Shown here piece after piece: positions 42,648-51,826 of a stretch of 64,000 nt of DNA. The notes under the pieces are model-generated. The model made no database searches. It was not told where the DNA came from and worked only from the letters and a program-made list of their open reading frames with translations. Origin of the DNA: CAZIGK01 sp964538615 (GTDB taxonomy: Bacteria > Pseudomonadota > Alphaproteobacteria > Rickettsiales > RI-342); NCBI GenBank assembly GCA_964538615.1, contig CAZIGK010000004.1, positions 62,001 through 126,000 on the forward strand, given 5' to 3'. How positions within the stretch are numbered: position 1 is the first letter of the stretch; each line of letters opens with the position of its first letter. A program made the translations under genes and the position numbers.

Positions 42648-43949
42648 ATGACCAAAACCGGCAAAGATTCCAAAAGCACCCTCTATTGCTCTTTCTGCGG
42701 CAAAAGCCAGCATGAAGTAAAAAAACTCATCGCAGGGCCTACCGTTTTCATCTGCGATGAATGCGTAGAACTCTGCATGGATATCATCAAAGAAGAAAGC
42801 AAAGGCACAGTTGTTAGCGATGGCGGTGTTCCTAAGCCCTTTGAAATCTATCAGGTGCTGGATCAGTATGTCATCGGCCAGCAATGGGCAAAACGCGTCC
42901 TTTCCGTTGCCGTTCACAATCACTACAAGCGTCTGGCGACCAAAGAAGCCGGGGATGAACTGGAACTGGCAAAATCTAACATCTTGCTGATTGGCCCAAC
43001 GGGATGCGGCAAAACCCTTCTGGCGCAAACGCTTGCTCGCATTCTGGATGTTCCCTTCACCGTAGCGGATGCCACCACCCTAACCGAAGCAGGCTACGTT
43101 GGGGAAGATGTGGAAAACATTATTCTGCGCCTGCTGCAAGCAGCCGACTATAACGTAGAGCGTGCCCAACGTGGTATCGTCTATATTGACGAGGTGGATA
43201 AAATTTCCCGCAAAAGCGACAACCCTTCCATCACGCGTGATGTTTCCGGGGAAGGTGTGCAGCAGGCATTGTTGAAAATTATGGAAGGAACCGTTGCCTC
43301 CGTACCACCACAAGGTGGCCGTAAACACCCGCAACAGGAATTCTTACAAATTGATACCTCTAACATCCTCTTCATCTGCGGGGGAGCCTTCGCAGGTCTG
43401 GAACGGATCATTTCTCAACGTGGGCGCGGTTCGTCCATCGGTTTTGGAGCCGACGTACGCGGAGAAGAAAAACGCGGCACAGGAGAAATCCTGCTGGATC
43501 TGGAAGCAGAAGATCTGGTCAAATTCGGCCTGATTCCAGAGTTCGTTGGCCGTCTGCCTGTTATCGCAACCCTGAATGATCTGGACGAAGAAGCACTGGT
43601 GGATATTCTCACCACGCCGAAAAACGCTCTGGTCAAACAGTACCAAAAGCTGTTTGAAATGGAGCAGGTGAAGCTTGATTTCACCGAGGATGCCCTGTCC
43701 GAAGTAGCGAAAATGGCCATCAAGCGTAAAACAGGTGCGCGTGGTCTGCGCTCCATTCTGGAAGATATTCTCCTCAATCTCATGTACGAAGTACCAGGCC
43801 GCACCGAGGTGAGCGAAGTGCTGATTGATGGCAAAGTCGTGCGCGGCGAAAAACAGCCAACGCTGGTCATTGATGGCAAAAAAGAACCCTTCAAACCCAG
43901 CATGGAAATGCCCAAAAAATCATCGGATAAAGAAAAAGCCTCTGCTTAA
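42648..43949 (+). CDS. clpX: ATP-dependent Clp protease ATP-binding subunit ClpX
   Basis: 433 residues. N-terminal C4 zinc-binding domain (cysteines about 14, 17, 36 and 39 in LYCSFCGKS and VFICDECVELC). AAA+ module with Walker A ILLIGPTGCGKTLLAQTL (116-123 core), VGEDVENIILRLLQAADYNVERAQRGIVYIDEVDKI (Walker B), a conserved GGAFAGLERIISQR, pore loop region RGRGS, and the ClpP-binding loop, which is IGFGADVR as in canonical ClpX (IGF). Role: unfolds ssrA-tagged and other substrates for ClpP. A hairpin terminator follows at 43977. Confidence 0.98.
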   Translation: MTKTGKDSKSTLYCSFCGKSQHEVKKLIAGPTVFICDECVELCMDIIKEESKGTVVSDGGVPKPFEIYQVLDQYVIGQQWAKRVLSVAVHNHYKRLATKEAGDELELAKSNILLIGPTGCGKTLLAQTLARILDVPFTVADATTLTEAGYVGEDVENIILRLLQAADYNVERAQRGIVYIDEVDKISRKSDNPSITRDVSGEGVQQALLKIMEGTVASVPPQGGRKHPQQEFLQIDTSNILFICGGAFAGLERIISQRGRGSSIGFGADVRGEEKRGTGEILLDLEAEDLVKFGLIPEFVGRLPVIATLNDLDEEALVDILTTPKNALVKQYQKLFEMEQVKLDFTEDALSEVAKMAIKRKTGARGLRSILEDILLNLMYEVPGRTEVSEVLIDGKVVRGEKQPTLVIDGKKEPFKPSMEMPKKSSDKEKASA

Positions 43950-43976
43950 TACCATGTTTTTTTGAAAATAAACCCA

Positions 43977-44007
43977 AGGGGCGGTTGTCTTACTGACAAT
44001 CGCCCCT
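43977..44007 (+). terminator. Terminator-like hairpin between clpX and lon
   Basis: AGGGGCGGTTGTC / GACAATCGCCCCT hairpin with a five-base loop; one G-T pair, otherwise complete. Followed by an AT-rich stretch that leads into the lon promoter. Confidence 0.75.
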
Positions 44008-44066
44008 ATATCCGTTAATATGGTAACCGTTGCCTATTGCATTCCCCCTCCGTGGAGTCCCCCCCT

Positions 44067-46464
44067 ATGACCGATCAACAACCCTTCGCTGTGCTGCCTC
44101 TGCGCGATATCGTGGTCTTCCCAAGCATGATCGTGCCATTGTTCGTAGGGCGGGAAAAATCTGTCAAAGCTCTGGAAGATGTCGTCAATAACGATAAAAA
44201 AATCATGCTGGTCGCCCAAAAAGACGCCTCGCAGGATGAACCACGTGATAAAGACATCTATAGCTTTGGTACCATCGCCAGCGTCCTGCAACTGCTAAAA
44301 CTACCGGATGGCACGGTGAAAGTGCTGGTGGAGGGAGAACGCCGCGCCCGCCTGCAAACCATCACCCAGCAAGACCCCTTTTTCATCGCAGATGTAGAGG
44401 TGGTGGAAGACCAAACCTCCAGTGAACAGGAAGCCCGTGCGCTCATGCGCACTGTCATTACGGAACTTGAAGAATACGTCAAACTGAATAAAAAAATCCC
44501 TCCGGAGATTGTCGGCTCCCTCAGCCAAATCACCGATCCCGGCCGTCTGGCGGATACAGTCGCCTCACACATGTCTCTGAAAATTGATGAAAAACAGAAT
44601 ATTCTGGAAATCACGGATGTGGTTGAGCGTCTGGAGCGCATCTATGCCTTAATGGAAGGTGAAATCGGGGTATTGACCACAGAAAAGCGCATCCGCTCCC
44701 GCGTCAAACGCCAAATGGAAAAAACCCAGCGCGAATATTATTTGAATGAGCAAATGAAAGCCATTCAGAAAGAACTGGGCGAAGGCGAGGATGGAAAAGA
44801 CGAAATCGGTGAGCTGGAGGCGCGCATCGCCAAAACCAAACTCACACAGGAAGCAAAAGATAAGGCCAAAGCAGAAATTAAAAAACTCCGCATGATGAGT
44901 CCCATGTCAGCAGAAGCCTCAGTCGTGCGCAATTATCTGGACTGGCTGCTCGGTATCCCATGGAAAAAGAACAGCAAACTCAAGCATGATATCCACTTCG
45001 CGGAGGATGTGCTAAACGAAGATCATTACGGCTTAGAAAAAGTAAAAGAGCGCATTCTGGAATATCTGGCTGTTCAACAACGCACCCAAACTCTCAAAGG
45101 CCCCATTCTGTGCCTCGTTGGCCCTCCAGGCGTGGGAAAAACCTCGCTGGCGCGCTCCATCGCCCGAGCTACAGGCCGCAATTATATTCGCATGTCTCTG
45201 GGTGGCGTGCGCGATGAAGCGGAGATCCGTGGTCATCGCCGCACCTACATCGGCTCCATGCCGGGTAAACTCATACAAAGCATGAAGAAGGCCAAAACGT
45301 CCAATCCTCTCTTCCTGCTGGATGAAATTGACAAAATGGGACAAGATTTTCGTGGTGACCCAGCCTCCGCCCTGCTGGAGGTTCTGGATCCGGAACAAAA
45401 CCAATTCTTCAATGACCATTATCTGGAAGTGGATTACGATCTGTCCAAGGTCATGTTCCTCGCCACAGCTAACAGCCTGAACCTGCCGCACCCCCTGCTG
45501 GATCGCATGGAGATCATCCGTATTTCCGGCTACACGGAAGATGAAAAAGTAGAAATTGCAAAAACCCACCTCATCCCCAAGCAACGCAAGGATCATGGCC
45601 TGAAAGCGGAAGAATGGACAGTGGAAGATGCTGCTATCCGCGACCTCATCCGCTACTACACCCGCGAAGCAGGTGTGCGTAATCTGGAACGGGAAATTGC
45701 GCGCCTTGCCCGTAAAGCGGTGAAAGAAATCGTCTCCCACACAGAAGGCTCGCATAGCGTCAAGGTCACGCCCAAAAATCTGGGCACCTATTCCGGCGTG
45801 CGTAAGTTCAATTACGGTCAGGCAGAAAAAGACGACCAAATCGGTGTGGTCACCGGCCTTGCCTATACGGAATATGGGGGAGACCTGCTGGCCATTGAAG
45901 CGGTGGCACTGCCCGGTAAAGGCAAAATGACCATCACGGGTAAACTGGGAGAAGTCATGCAGGAATCCATTCAGGCAGCCTCCAGTTTTGTGAAATCCCG
46001 CTGTCTGGACTACGGCATCATTCCCCCTGATTATCAGGAAAAAGACATCCACGTACACGTGCCGGAAGGTGCCACCCCGAAAGATGGCCCCTCCGCTGGT
46101 ATCGCCATGGTCACCACCATCGTGTCTCTTCTGGCCAGTGTTCCGGTGAAAAAAGACGTCGCCATGACCGGGGAAGTGACCCTACGCGGNNNNNNNNNNN
46201 NNNNNGATCGGCGGTCTGAAAGAAAAACTGCTGGCGGCACTACGCGGCGGCATCAAAACGGTCATTATCCCGAAGGAAAATGAAAAAGACCTGCAAGAAG
46301 TGCCGGATAACGTGAAAAAACACATGAAAATCATTCCTGTCAGCCATGTGGATGAAGTGCTGAAAATCGCACTCACCAAACCGCTGGAACGCCGGGAATG
46401 GAGTGCCGCCGAGGCAGCAGCAGCCGCTAAGGCCGCCGCCGCAGCGGAACTCACCAAACATTAA
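44067..46464 (+). CDS. lon: ATP-dependent protease La (Lon), interrupted by a 16-N gap
   Basis: Start chosen at 44067 (MTDQQPFAVLPLRDIVVFP) with GGAG ten bases upstream. N-terminal LAN domain; coiled-coil MRNYLD-like region; Walker A VGPPGVGKTSLARSIARATGR; Walker B FLLDEIDKMGQD; P domain with the catalytic Ser in DGPSAGIAM, and catalytic Lys in IGGLKEKLLAALRGG. A 16-N gap (46190-46205) falls between GEVTLRG and IGGLKEK, where Lon normally has RVLP (12 bases). With 16 N the frame breaks; with 12 bases it continues to the TAA at 46462-46464 and gives a normal length of about 800 residues ending AAAAELTKH. I treat the gene as intact. Role: general protein quality-control protease. Confidence 0.92.
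46190..46205. other. Assembly gap (16 N) inside lon
   Basis: Length is 4 bases more than the 12 bases expected from Lon conservation, so the gap size is an assembly estimate and not the real length. Confidence 0.95.
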
Positions 46465-46736
46465 ACCTCAAGCCGGGGTGCACGCAAACCATGGGTTTTG
46501 CAGCACTCCCAGCGCGAGAATAGCAGGGTTGCAACGATCGGTGCGGCAATAAGGTAAAACGATCAGGTGTAAAGCACCAAAAGCCTATGCTCACATAAAC
46601 GCAACAGCCCTGCTCTTCGCGGTTAGGAAACCACCACCCCACAGATTGAAGAACTCCTGCCCCGCATGGCGGTTGGATCAAACATGGCCTTTCGCCCCCT
46701 CCCGCATAACCGTCACGCAAGCTGCATATTCCACGG

Positions 46737-47348
46737 TTACGGCGCTTTTTCTTCCGGTGACTGCAAAGGCAAGGTGACGGTAAAAGCTCCCCGCAAGTCA
46801 CCAGGCGCAAAGCCTACGGCTTTATCCTGCGGATATAACGCCAGAATTTTTTGATACAGTGCCGGTGCCACTTTTCCCCCATGACACATCACACAGCCTC
46901 CCGCCCCCATGGGAATCGCCTTGACATACCGCAATTGTGTCCCCTCCACACGATAAGCTTCCATACCCTTCGTACGTTCTCCCGCCTGTATTCGCTGCAA
47001 AAAACCTTCCAGTTGTTGCTGTTCCCATGCGTTTGGTACATTGGCAGGGTTCCGGCGTTTCAACGCAATACGCCCCACCTCAGCCCCCATTGTCTCTGAT
47101 ACCCGCTTCGTCACTGGCAACGCCTTTTCATGACAATGCCGTAACGCATGCATCGGCCCCCCCACTTTCATAGCGGAACGTATTTCGCTCTTCAATTCCT
47201 TCTGCAAGACAGCCGTCACTTCACGTGCCTTCAGTAAGGTTGCCTGCACTCGCGCATCCTCGGTTCCTTTCCCATCCTCCGCTCCCATGACAGGGCTCAC
47301 CAGAATCGCTGCATGGAAAGCCAGACAGACCATTACACTACGTATCAT
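46737..47348 (-). CDS. DUF3365/Tll0287-like heme-binding exported protein
   Basis: About 203 residues from the ATG at 47348 (MIRSVMVCLAFHAAILVSPVMGAED), which gives a clean signal peptide; longer starts at 47372 and 47408 exist. Domain: TLLKAREVTAVLQKELKSEIRSAMKVGGPMHALRHCHEKALPVTKRVSE and RRNPANVPNAWEQQQLEGFLQRI match DUF3365, and a single c-type heme motif CVMCHGG (about 155-161) near GGCVMCHGGKVA lies where that family has it. Periplasmic. Family: Tll0287-type heme sensor-like domain, also found fused to other modules; here it is stand-alone. Partners unknown. Confidence 0.8.
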   Translation of the reverse strand: MIRSVMVCLAFHAAILVSPVMGAEDGKGTEDARVQATLLKAREVTAVLQKELKSEIRSAMKVGGPMHALRHCHEKALPVTKRVSETMGAEVGRIALKRRNPANVPNAWEQQQLEGFLQRIQAGERTKGMEAYRVEGTQLRYVKAIPMGAGGCVMCHGGKVAPALYQKILALYPQDKAVGFAPGDLRGAFTVTLPLQSPEEKAP

Positions 47349-47686
47349 TCTGTAATAGCTTTGGTTTAACATCCTATGGGGTACAACCACACTCATTGCC
47401 ATTCTCACACAAGGGTTTACCTAATATATTAGATAAACCTAAATTGTTCAACCACTCTCCACCTCTTTTTCTCACCCCTATTGGCTTTTCCCCCAAAAAC
47501 ACGCTTTGTGACAGGCCAAACCAAGGAACACGGTGTAAGCGGTGGGCATTGTAACACTCTCATTTTACGCGCATTTGTTGCTGCTCATTGACTTGATTGA
47601 CCTCCCGATTGAAGGATTCATGGCCATGGTAAAAACGTAATAAAACCAAAGCGATAACCATGTGGTTGCAGGAAAATCTGCAGAGA

Positions 47687-48868
47687 TTAGCGAGGTGAGC
47701 CAACAATCTTAGGCAGCATCTCCGCAAGGAAGGTTTCCAGATTTACCATCTGGACGCCGTCCTTCGTTGGGTAGGATTCACCTGACTCAGAGATAACAAA
47801 ACTCTGCTCTGGCTCTACATCCTTGATCACTTCAAAAAACCCTTTCGAGATTCCGGCTCCTTGGCTGCGCTTGATTTCCGCGCAGTAGCGTTTGCCATTT
47901 GGGGCAACCAGTATTGCGTCGCTTTCCGCACCTTTATGCGTGCGGTAGAAATAGATTTTACCCTGACCTCCAGAACATCTGCGTATTTGCTCTAGCACAT
48001 AGCCTTCCCATGAAGCGCCAACGGCTACATGCCCCAACAACTGCTCTGTATCCTGAATCCCCAGCAGGTGATGCAGTATGCCGGTGTCACGCAAATACAG
48101 CTTCGGCTGTTTCACCAGCCGCTTACTAATGTTTACAAAATAGGGCTGCAATCTCGTGATAATAAATCCACCTTCCAGCAGATCGAGATAACGGCTAACG
48201 GTTGGTACACTCACACCAAGAGCGCGGCTCAAATCGCTCTGGTTTAATATCTGTCCGTGCAGGCTTGCTATCATCTCCAGCATTCGCGTGACAAGCGGCG
48301 GCGATATCTGATGCCCTAACTCCTGCAAATCTCGCTGCACAAAGGTTTCAGTGAATGATTTCAGCCAGCGCTGAGCATGAGCAGGATTACCTGCAAGCAT
48401 TCCTTTCGGAAACCCTCCAAAAAACCAGTGATGATGCAGTGAAACCGTTCCTTTCGCTTCCAGCCACGAGAACGGGGTTAACTCGTTATACGCAATGCGC
48501 CCAGCCAAACTTTCAGAACTGCCTTTAATCATTTGTGGAGAAGCAGAGCCAAGCAGAATATATCTTGCTGGTCTGCGATCCATATCAATCATTGCACGAA
48601 GCAGAGCAAACAGCTCTGGCATGCGTTGCACTTCGTCAATAACAACGCATTTATCCTGATGATATTTCAGGTACGTTTCCGCATCTTCGAGCTTTCTGCG
48701 ATCCGAATCCAGTTCAAGGTCAAGATAGATGCTCTTTGCATCATCCAGCTGCGCGATTATATGCTTTGCCAGCGTTGTTTTTCCAGCCTGACGTGGCCCT
48801 ACAATCCCCACCACAGGGAAATATTCAAGGTCTTGTAAAATCTGTTTTATGGCATGGCGTTTTAACAT
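47687..48868 (-). CDS. AAA_14/DUF4143-family ATPase
   Basis: 393 residues. N-terminal P-loop VVGIVGPRQAGKTTLAKHI (about 20-38), Walker B CVVIDEVQRMPELFALLRAMIDMD, sensor-like RYILLGSASPQMIKGSSESLAGR and a C-terminal DUF4143 domain (LPxSxDxS-type: LGVSVPTVSRYLDLLEGGFIITRLQPYFVN, GASWEGYVLEQI, and FYRTHKGAESDAILV followed by CAEIKRS). These are stand-alone STAND-like ATPases found sporadically and often in mobile or accessory regions, with a C-terminal restriction-endonuclease-like fold. Its gene lies next to the CRISPR locus, but no direct link is shown. No frameshift. Confidence 0.9.
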   Translation of the reverse strand: MLKRHAIKQILQDLEYFPVVGIVGPRQAGKTTLAKHIIAQLDDAKSIYLDLELDSDRRKLEDAETYLKYHQDKCVVIDEVQRMPELFALLRAMIDMDRRPARYILLGSASPQMIKGSSESLAGRIAYNELTPFSWLEAKGTVSLHHHWFFGGFPKGMLAGNPAHAQRWLKSFTETFVQRDLQELGHQISPPLVTRMLEMIASLHGQILNQSDLSRALGVSVPTVSRYLDLLEGGFIITRLQPYFVNISKRLVKQPKLYLRDTGILHHLLGIQDTEQLLGHVAVGASWEGYVLEQIRRCSGGQGKIYFYRTHKGAESDAILVAPNGKRYCAEIKRSQGAGISKGFFEVIKDVEPEQSFVISESGESYPTKDGVQMVNLETFLAEMLPKIVGSPR

Positions 48869-48956
48869 ATCATCATATTATAACGGCGAAATCTTAAAAT
48901 CAAAACTTAAGACTTCTACCTTCCTATATGGGAAACAATCGACTAATTCATTGTTT

Positions 48957-49065
48957 TTATTTGCTTTCCGATAAAACAGCCTTCCTCCCCGTGAATCTCT
49001 CCCAGCGCTTCACAATCACGTCACAGAAAATCGGATCGAGTTCGATCAGCCGCGCTTGGCGCTTT
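48957..49065 (-). pseudogene. C-terminal remnant of a DNA methyltransferase, cut off at the CRISPR array
   Basis: On the minus strand, the codons just left of the first repeat read VKRQARLIELDPIFCDVIV then KRWERFTGRKAVLSESK, then TAA (48957-48959). ARLIELDPxxCDVIVxRWxxFTG is the usual C-terminal block of adenine-type DNA methylases (N6/N4 DNA methylase family, often phage-borne). The frame is cut exactly where the first CRISPR repeat begins, so about 35 codons remain and the catalytic domain is absent. Either the array arose by insertion into, or recombination with, a methylase gene, or both were brought in together. Confidence 0.75.
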
Positions 49066-51406
49066 ACGGGTTGACCGTTTCTCATCGGTTGCTACAATCC
49101 ATCGACAAACTCGCCGCACTGCGGATAAGTTGCGGGTTGACCGTTTCTCATCGGTTGCTACAATCAATTATTCCGGCGCATTGATGGTGTTTTTGTTGCG
49201 GGTTGACCGTTTCTCATCGGTTGCTACAATACGCACAACTTGACCGTTAATCAACAGCTGTTGCGGGTTGACCGTTTCTCATCGGTTGCTACAATTTTTT
49301 GTGGGAACCGACACCGCGAAAGACAGTTGCGGGTTGACCGTTTCTCATCGGTTGCTACAATCTTCGGGGATGCCGTCATCATAGGTATCGTGTTGCGGGT
49401 TGACCGTTTCTCATCGGTTGCTACAATTACAGGATGATTTGTTTGATGTGCTGGATGGTTGCGGGTTGACCGTTTCTCATCGGTTGCTACAATGAAATTG
49501 ACAATGCCAATCATGCCCGCTATGTTGCGGGTTGACCGTTTCTCATCGGTTGCTACAATCAACAGGCAGAGCGTTAGCCGCAATGGCGGGTTGCGGGTTG
49601 ACCGTTTCTCATCGGTTGCTACAATGCGGGCTGGACGACAAGCAACGCGTTGAGAGTTGCGGGTTGACCGTTTCTCATCGGTTGCTACAATTTTTAGACA
49701 AGTTGGAAAAACATTCCTTTGGTTGCGGGTTGACCGTTTCTCATCGGTTGCTACAATCGACACGGTAAGCTGGAAGCGCAGCTTGCCGTTGCGGGTTGAC
49801 CGTTTCTCATCGGTTGCTACAATACTTCAGTGCCAATATTTACTTGTGCATTTGTTGCGGGTTGACCGTTTCTCATCGGTTGCTACAATATGGGATTTGA
49901 GAGCCATCACTCGTTCTCCGTTGCGGGTTGACCGTTTCTCATCGGTTGCTACAATTTTGGCCAAGTGAATAGCCATGCCAGTTTTGTTGCGGGTTGACCG
50001 TTTCTCATCGGTTGCTACAATAGTGATGGTGATGCTGATGCCTGCGGGGGTGTTGCGGGTTGACCGTTTCTCATCGGTTGCTACAATTCAAAGCCATGCG
50101 TGACGAACTTTTGAAAGGTTGCGGGTTGACCGTTTCTCATCGGTTGCTACAATACATGGTAGTTTCCTTTCAACGGTTTAGGTGTTGCGGGTTGACCGTT
50201 TCTCATCGGTTGCTACAATGCATTAAGAGCAATGTCAGGCATTGATTCGGTTGCGGGTTGACCGTTTCTCATCGGTTGCTACAATACAAAATGTAGGTAA
50301 AGTATCGGATCTTCAGTTGCGGGTTGACCGTTTCTCATCGGTTGCTACAATTGTATGTAAATCTATCTGGTATGCACCAGTTGTTGCGGGTTGACCGTTT
50401 CTCATCGGTTGCTACAATGTGTCTACTGCGACTTTCTCTGCTAGCTCTGTTGCGGGTTGACCGTTTCTCATCGGTTGCTACAATTGAGCTGGAATCCACC
50501 TTCAAGGGCCTGTTGTTGCGGGTTGACCGTTTCTCATCGGTTGCTACAATTTCGGCTCGACCCGTTAAGCATAACGGAGTGTTGCGGGTTGACCGTTTCT
50601 CATCGGTTGCTACAATCCGGGGAACAAAGGCGCTGCTACCTGCCGCGTTGCGGGTTGACCGTTTCTCATCGGTTGCTACAATCGGGGCTACCTAACCCTG
50701 ACAATAAGGAGAGTTGCGGGTTGACCGTTTCTCATCGGTTGCTACAATGTTCGTAGCGGTGGTTCCACGCAAGCCCTGGTTGCGGGTTGACCGTTTCTCA
50801 TCGGTTGCTACAATCCTCGTTTGAGTCGGCTCTGGTTGCCTTTAGTTGCGGGTTGACCGTTTCTCATCGGTTGCTACAATCAGGCAGACTGTTGACGGGG
50901 TAGCAGGTGTGTTGCGGGTTGACCGTTTCTCATCGGTTGCTACAATACCTTCGTGCTCCGGCATCTCTCTAACCCAGTTGCGGGTTGACCGTTTCTCATC
51001 GGTTGCTACAATCGGATGCGGAAAGCCTGAATGGACTTATCTGTTGCGGGTTGACCGTTTCTCATCGGTTGCTACAATAATCACTCGTAAAATAGGAGTG
51101 ATGCATCAGTTGCGGGTTGACCGTTTCTCATCGGTTGCTACAATCATCGCTCGTAACGTCGGAGTGATGCATCAGTTGCGGGTTGACCGTTTCTCATCGG
51201 TTGCTACAATGATATTAAACCATCTGGAGCAGTTGAACGTGTTGCGGGTTGACCGTTTCTCATCGGTTGCTACAATCACCAGCTTGATGGCACGGTGGTC
51301 GGCAAGTTGCGGGTTGACCGTTTCTCATCGGTTGCTACAATATCGCTGCTGCGCTGGACTGCGATGTGCTGTTGCGGGTTGACCGTTTCTCATCGGTTGC
51401 TACAAT
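49063..51406 (+). CRISPR. Type II-C CRISPR array, 36 repeats and 35 spacers
   Basis: Repeats are 36 bp, beginning GTTGCGGGTTGACCG and ending GGTTGCTACAAT. 35 copies read the same; the first (49063-49098) differs at positions 1 (T) and 4 (A). Spacers are 30 bp except S3 (29), S20 (31), S34 (29) and S35 (29). Within each repeat, TTGACC and TGCTACAAT with 16 bases between hexamers TTGACC and TACAAT form a sigma-70 promoter with an extended -10, so transcription should start just inside each spacer and run rightward, as shown for Neisseria II-C arrays. The 5' part GTTGCGGGTTGACCGTTTCTC pairs with the tracrRNA at 56236-56271. The array is convergent with the leftward cas operon. Spacer 31 and 32 are near-duplicates. 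Confidence 0.98.
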
Positions 51407-51414
51407 CGGTCGTC

Positions 51415-51447
51415 GGCAAGTTTTTGATTCGCGGTTAAAAACTTGCC
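51415..51447. terminator. Hairpin between last repeat and cas2
   Basis: GGCAAGTTTTT / AAAAACTTGCC, 11 perfect base pairs with an 11-base loop, in the 66 bp between array and cas2. It lies downstream of the promoter in the final repeat, where rightward array transcripts need to stop, and also downstream of cas2. There is no T-run after it, so termination strength is uncertain. Confidence 0.5.
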
Positions 51448-51472
51448 TTCGCCCGAAGAAAAAACACCCCCG

Positions 51473-51826
51473 CTACAGCAGTAAAAGCTGGTCACCCGGC
51501 TGGTTTTTTTGTGGCTTTTTGCCTGAATAATATTTAATATCGCCATACTGCTTATCTGTAATTGAAAGTATTTCCACCTTGCCCCGCGCAGGCAATTGTT
51601 TCGAAATGATACGCTCCAACCGCTCTTTTTCTTCCTTGCCACTCACTGGCCGATAATACACAGAAAATTGCGTCATGGAAAAGCCCTGATCCAGCAAAAA
51701 GTTCCGAAAACGCACATATTCCCGCTTCTCTTCTTTTTCCTGCGTTGGCAAATCAAACATCACTAATATCCACATAAGCTGATACGCGCTCCAATAAGTA
51801 GGGCGCTCCCCTTTTCGCCGCTTCAT
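51473..51826 (-). CDS. cas2: CRISPR-associated endoribonuclease Cas2
   Basis: 117 residues, start overlapping the cas1 stop by 4 bp. Contains the Cas2 core WILVMFDLPTQEKEEKREYVRFRNFLLDQGFSMTQFSVYYRPV, where Asp of FDLP is the conserved first-strand Asp, and a C-terminal RGKVEILSITDKQYGDIKYYSG. Role: with Cas1 forms the spacer-integrase complex. N-terminal extension (MKRRKGERPTYWSAYQLM) is slightly long; an internal ATG at MWILVMF could also be used. Confidence 0.95.
   Translation of the reverse strand: MKRRKGERPTYWSAYQLMWILVMFDLPTQEKEEKREYVRFRNFLLDQGFSMTQFSVYYRPVSGKEEKERLERIISKQLPARGKVEILSITDKQYGDIKYYSGKKPQKNQPGDQLLLL

Noticed and set aside
46190..46290. Genuine frameshift in lon giving a C-terminally altered protein
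   Set aside because: The frame change coincides exactly with the run of N and disappears if 12 bases fill the gap, as Lon conservation predicts.
48957..49062. Intact methyltransferase gene near the CRISPR array
   Set aside because: Only about 35 C-terminal codons are present; no catalytic motifs lie upstream in the array.
49240..51382. Open frames within the CRISPR array that encode periodic peptides on both strands
   Set aside because: The 66-bp repeat-spacer unit is a multiple of 3, so repeats keep one frame open by chance. There is no ribosome site and each product is repeat translation.
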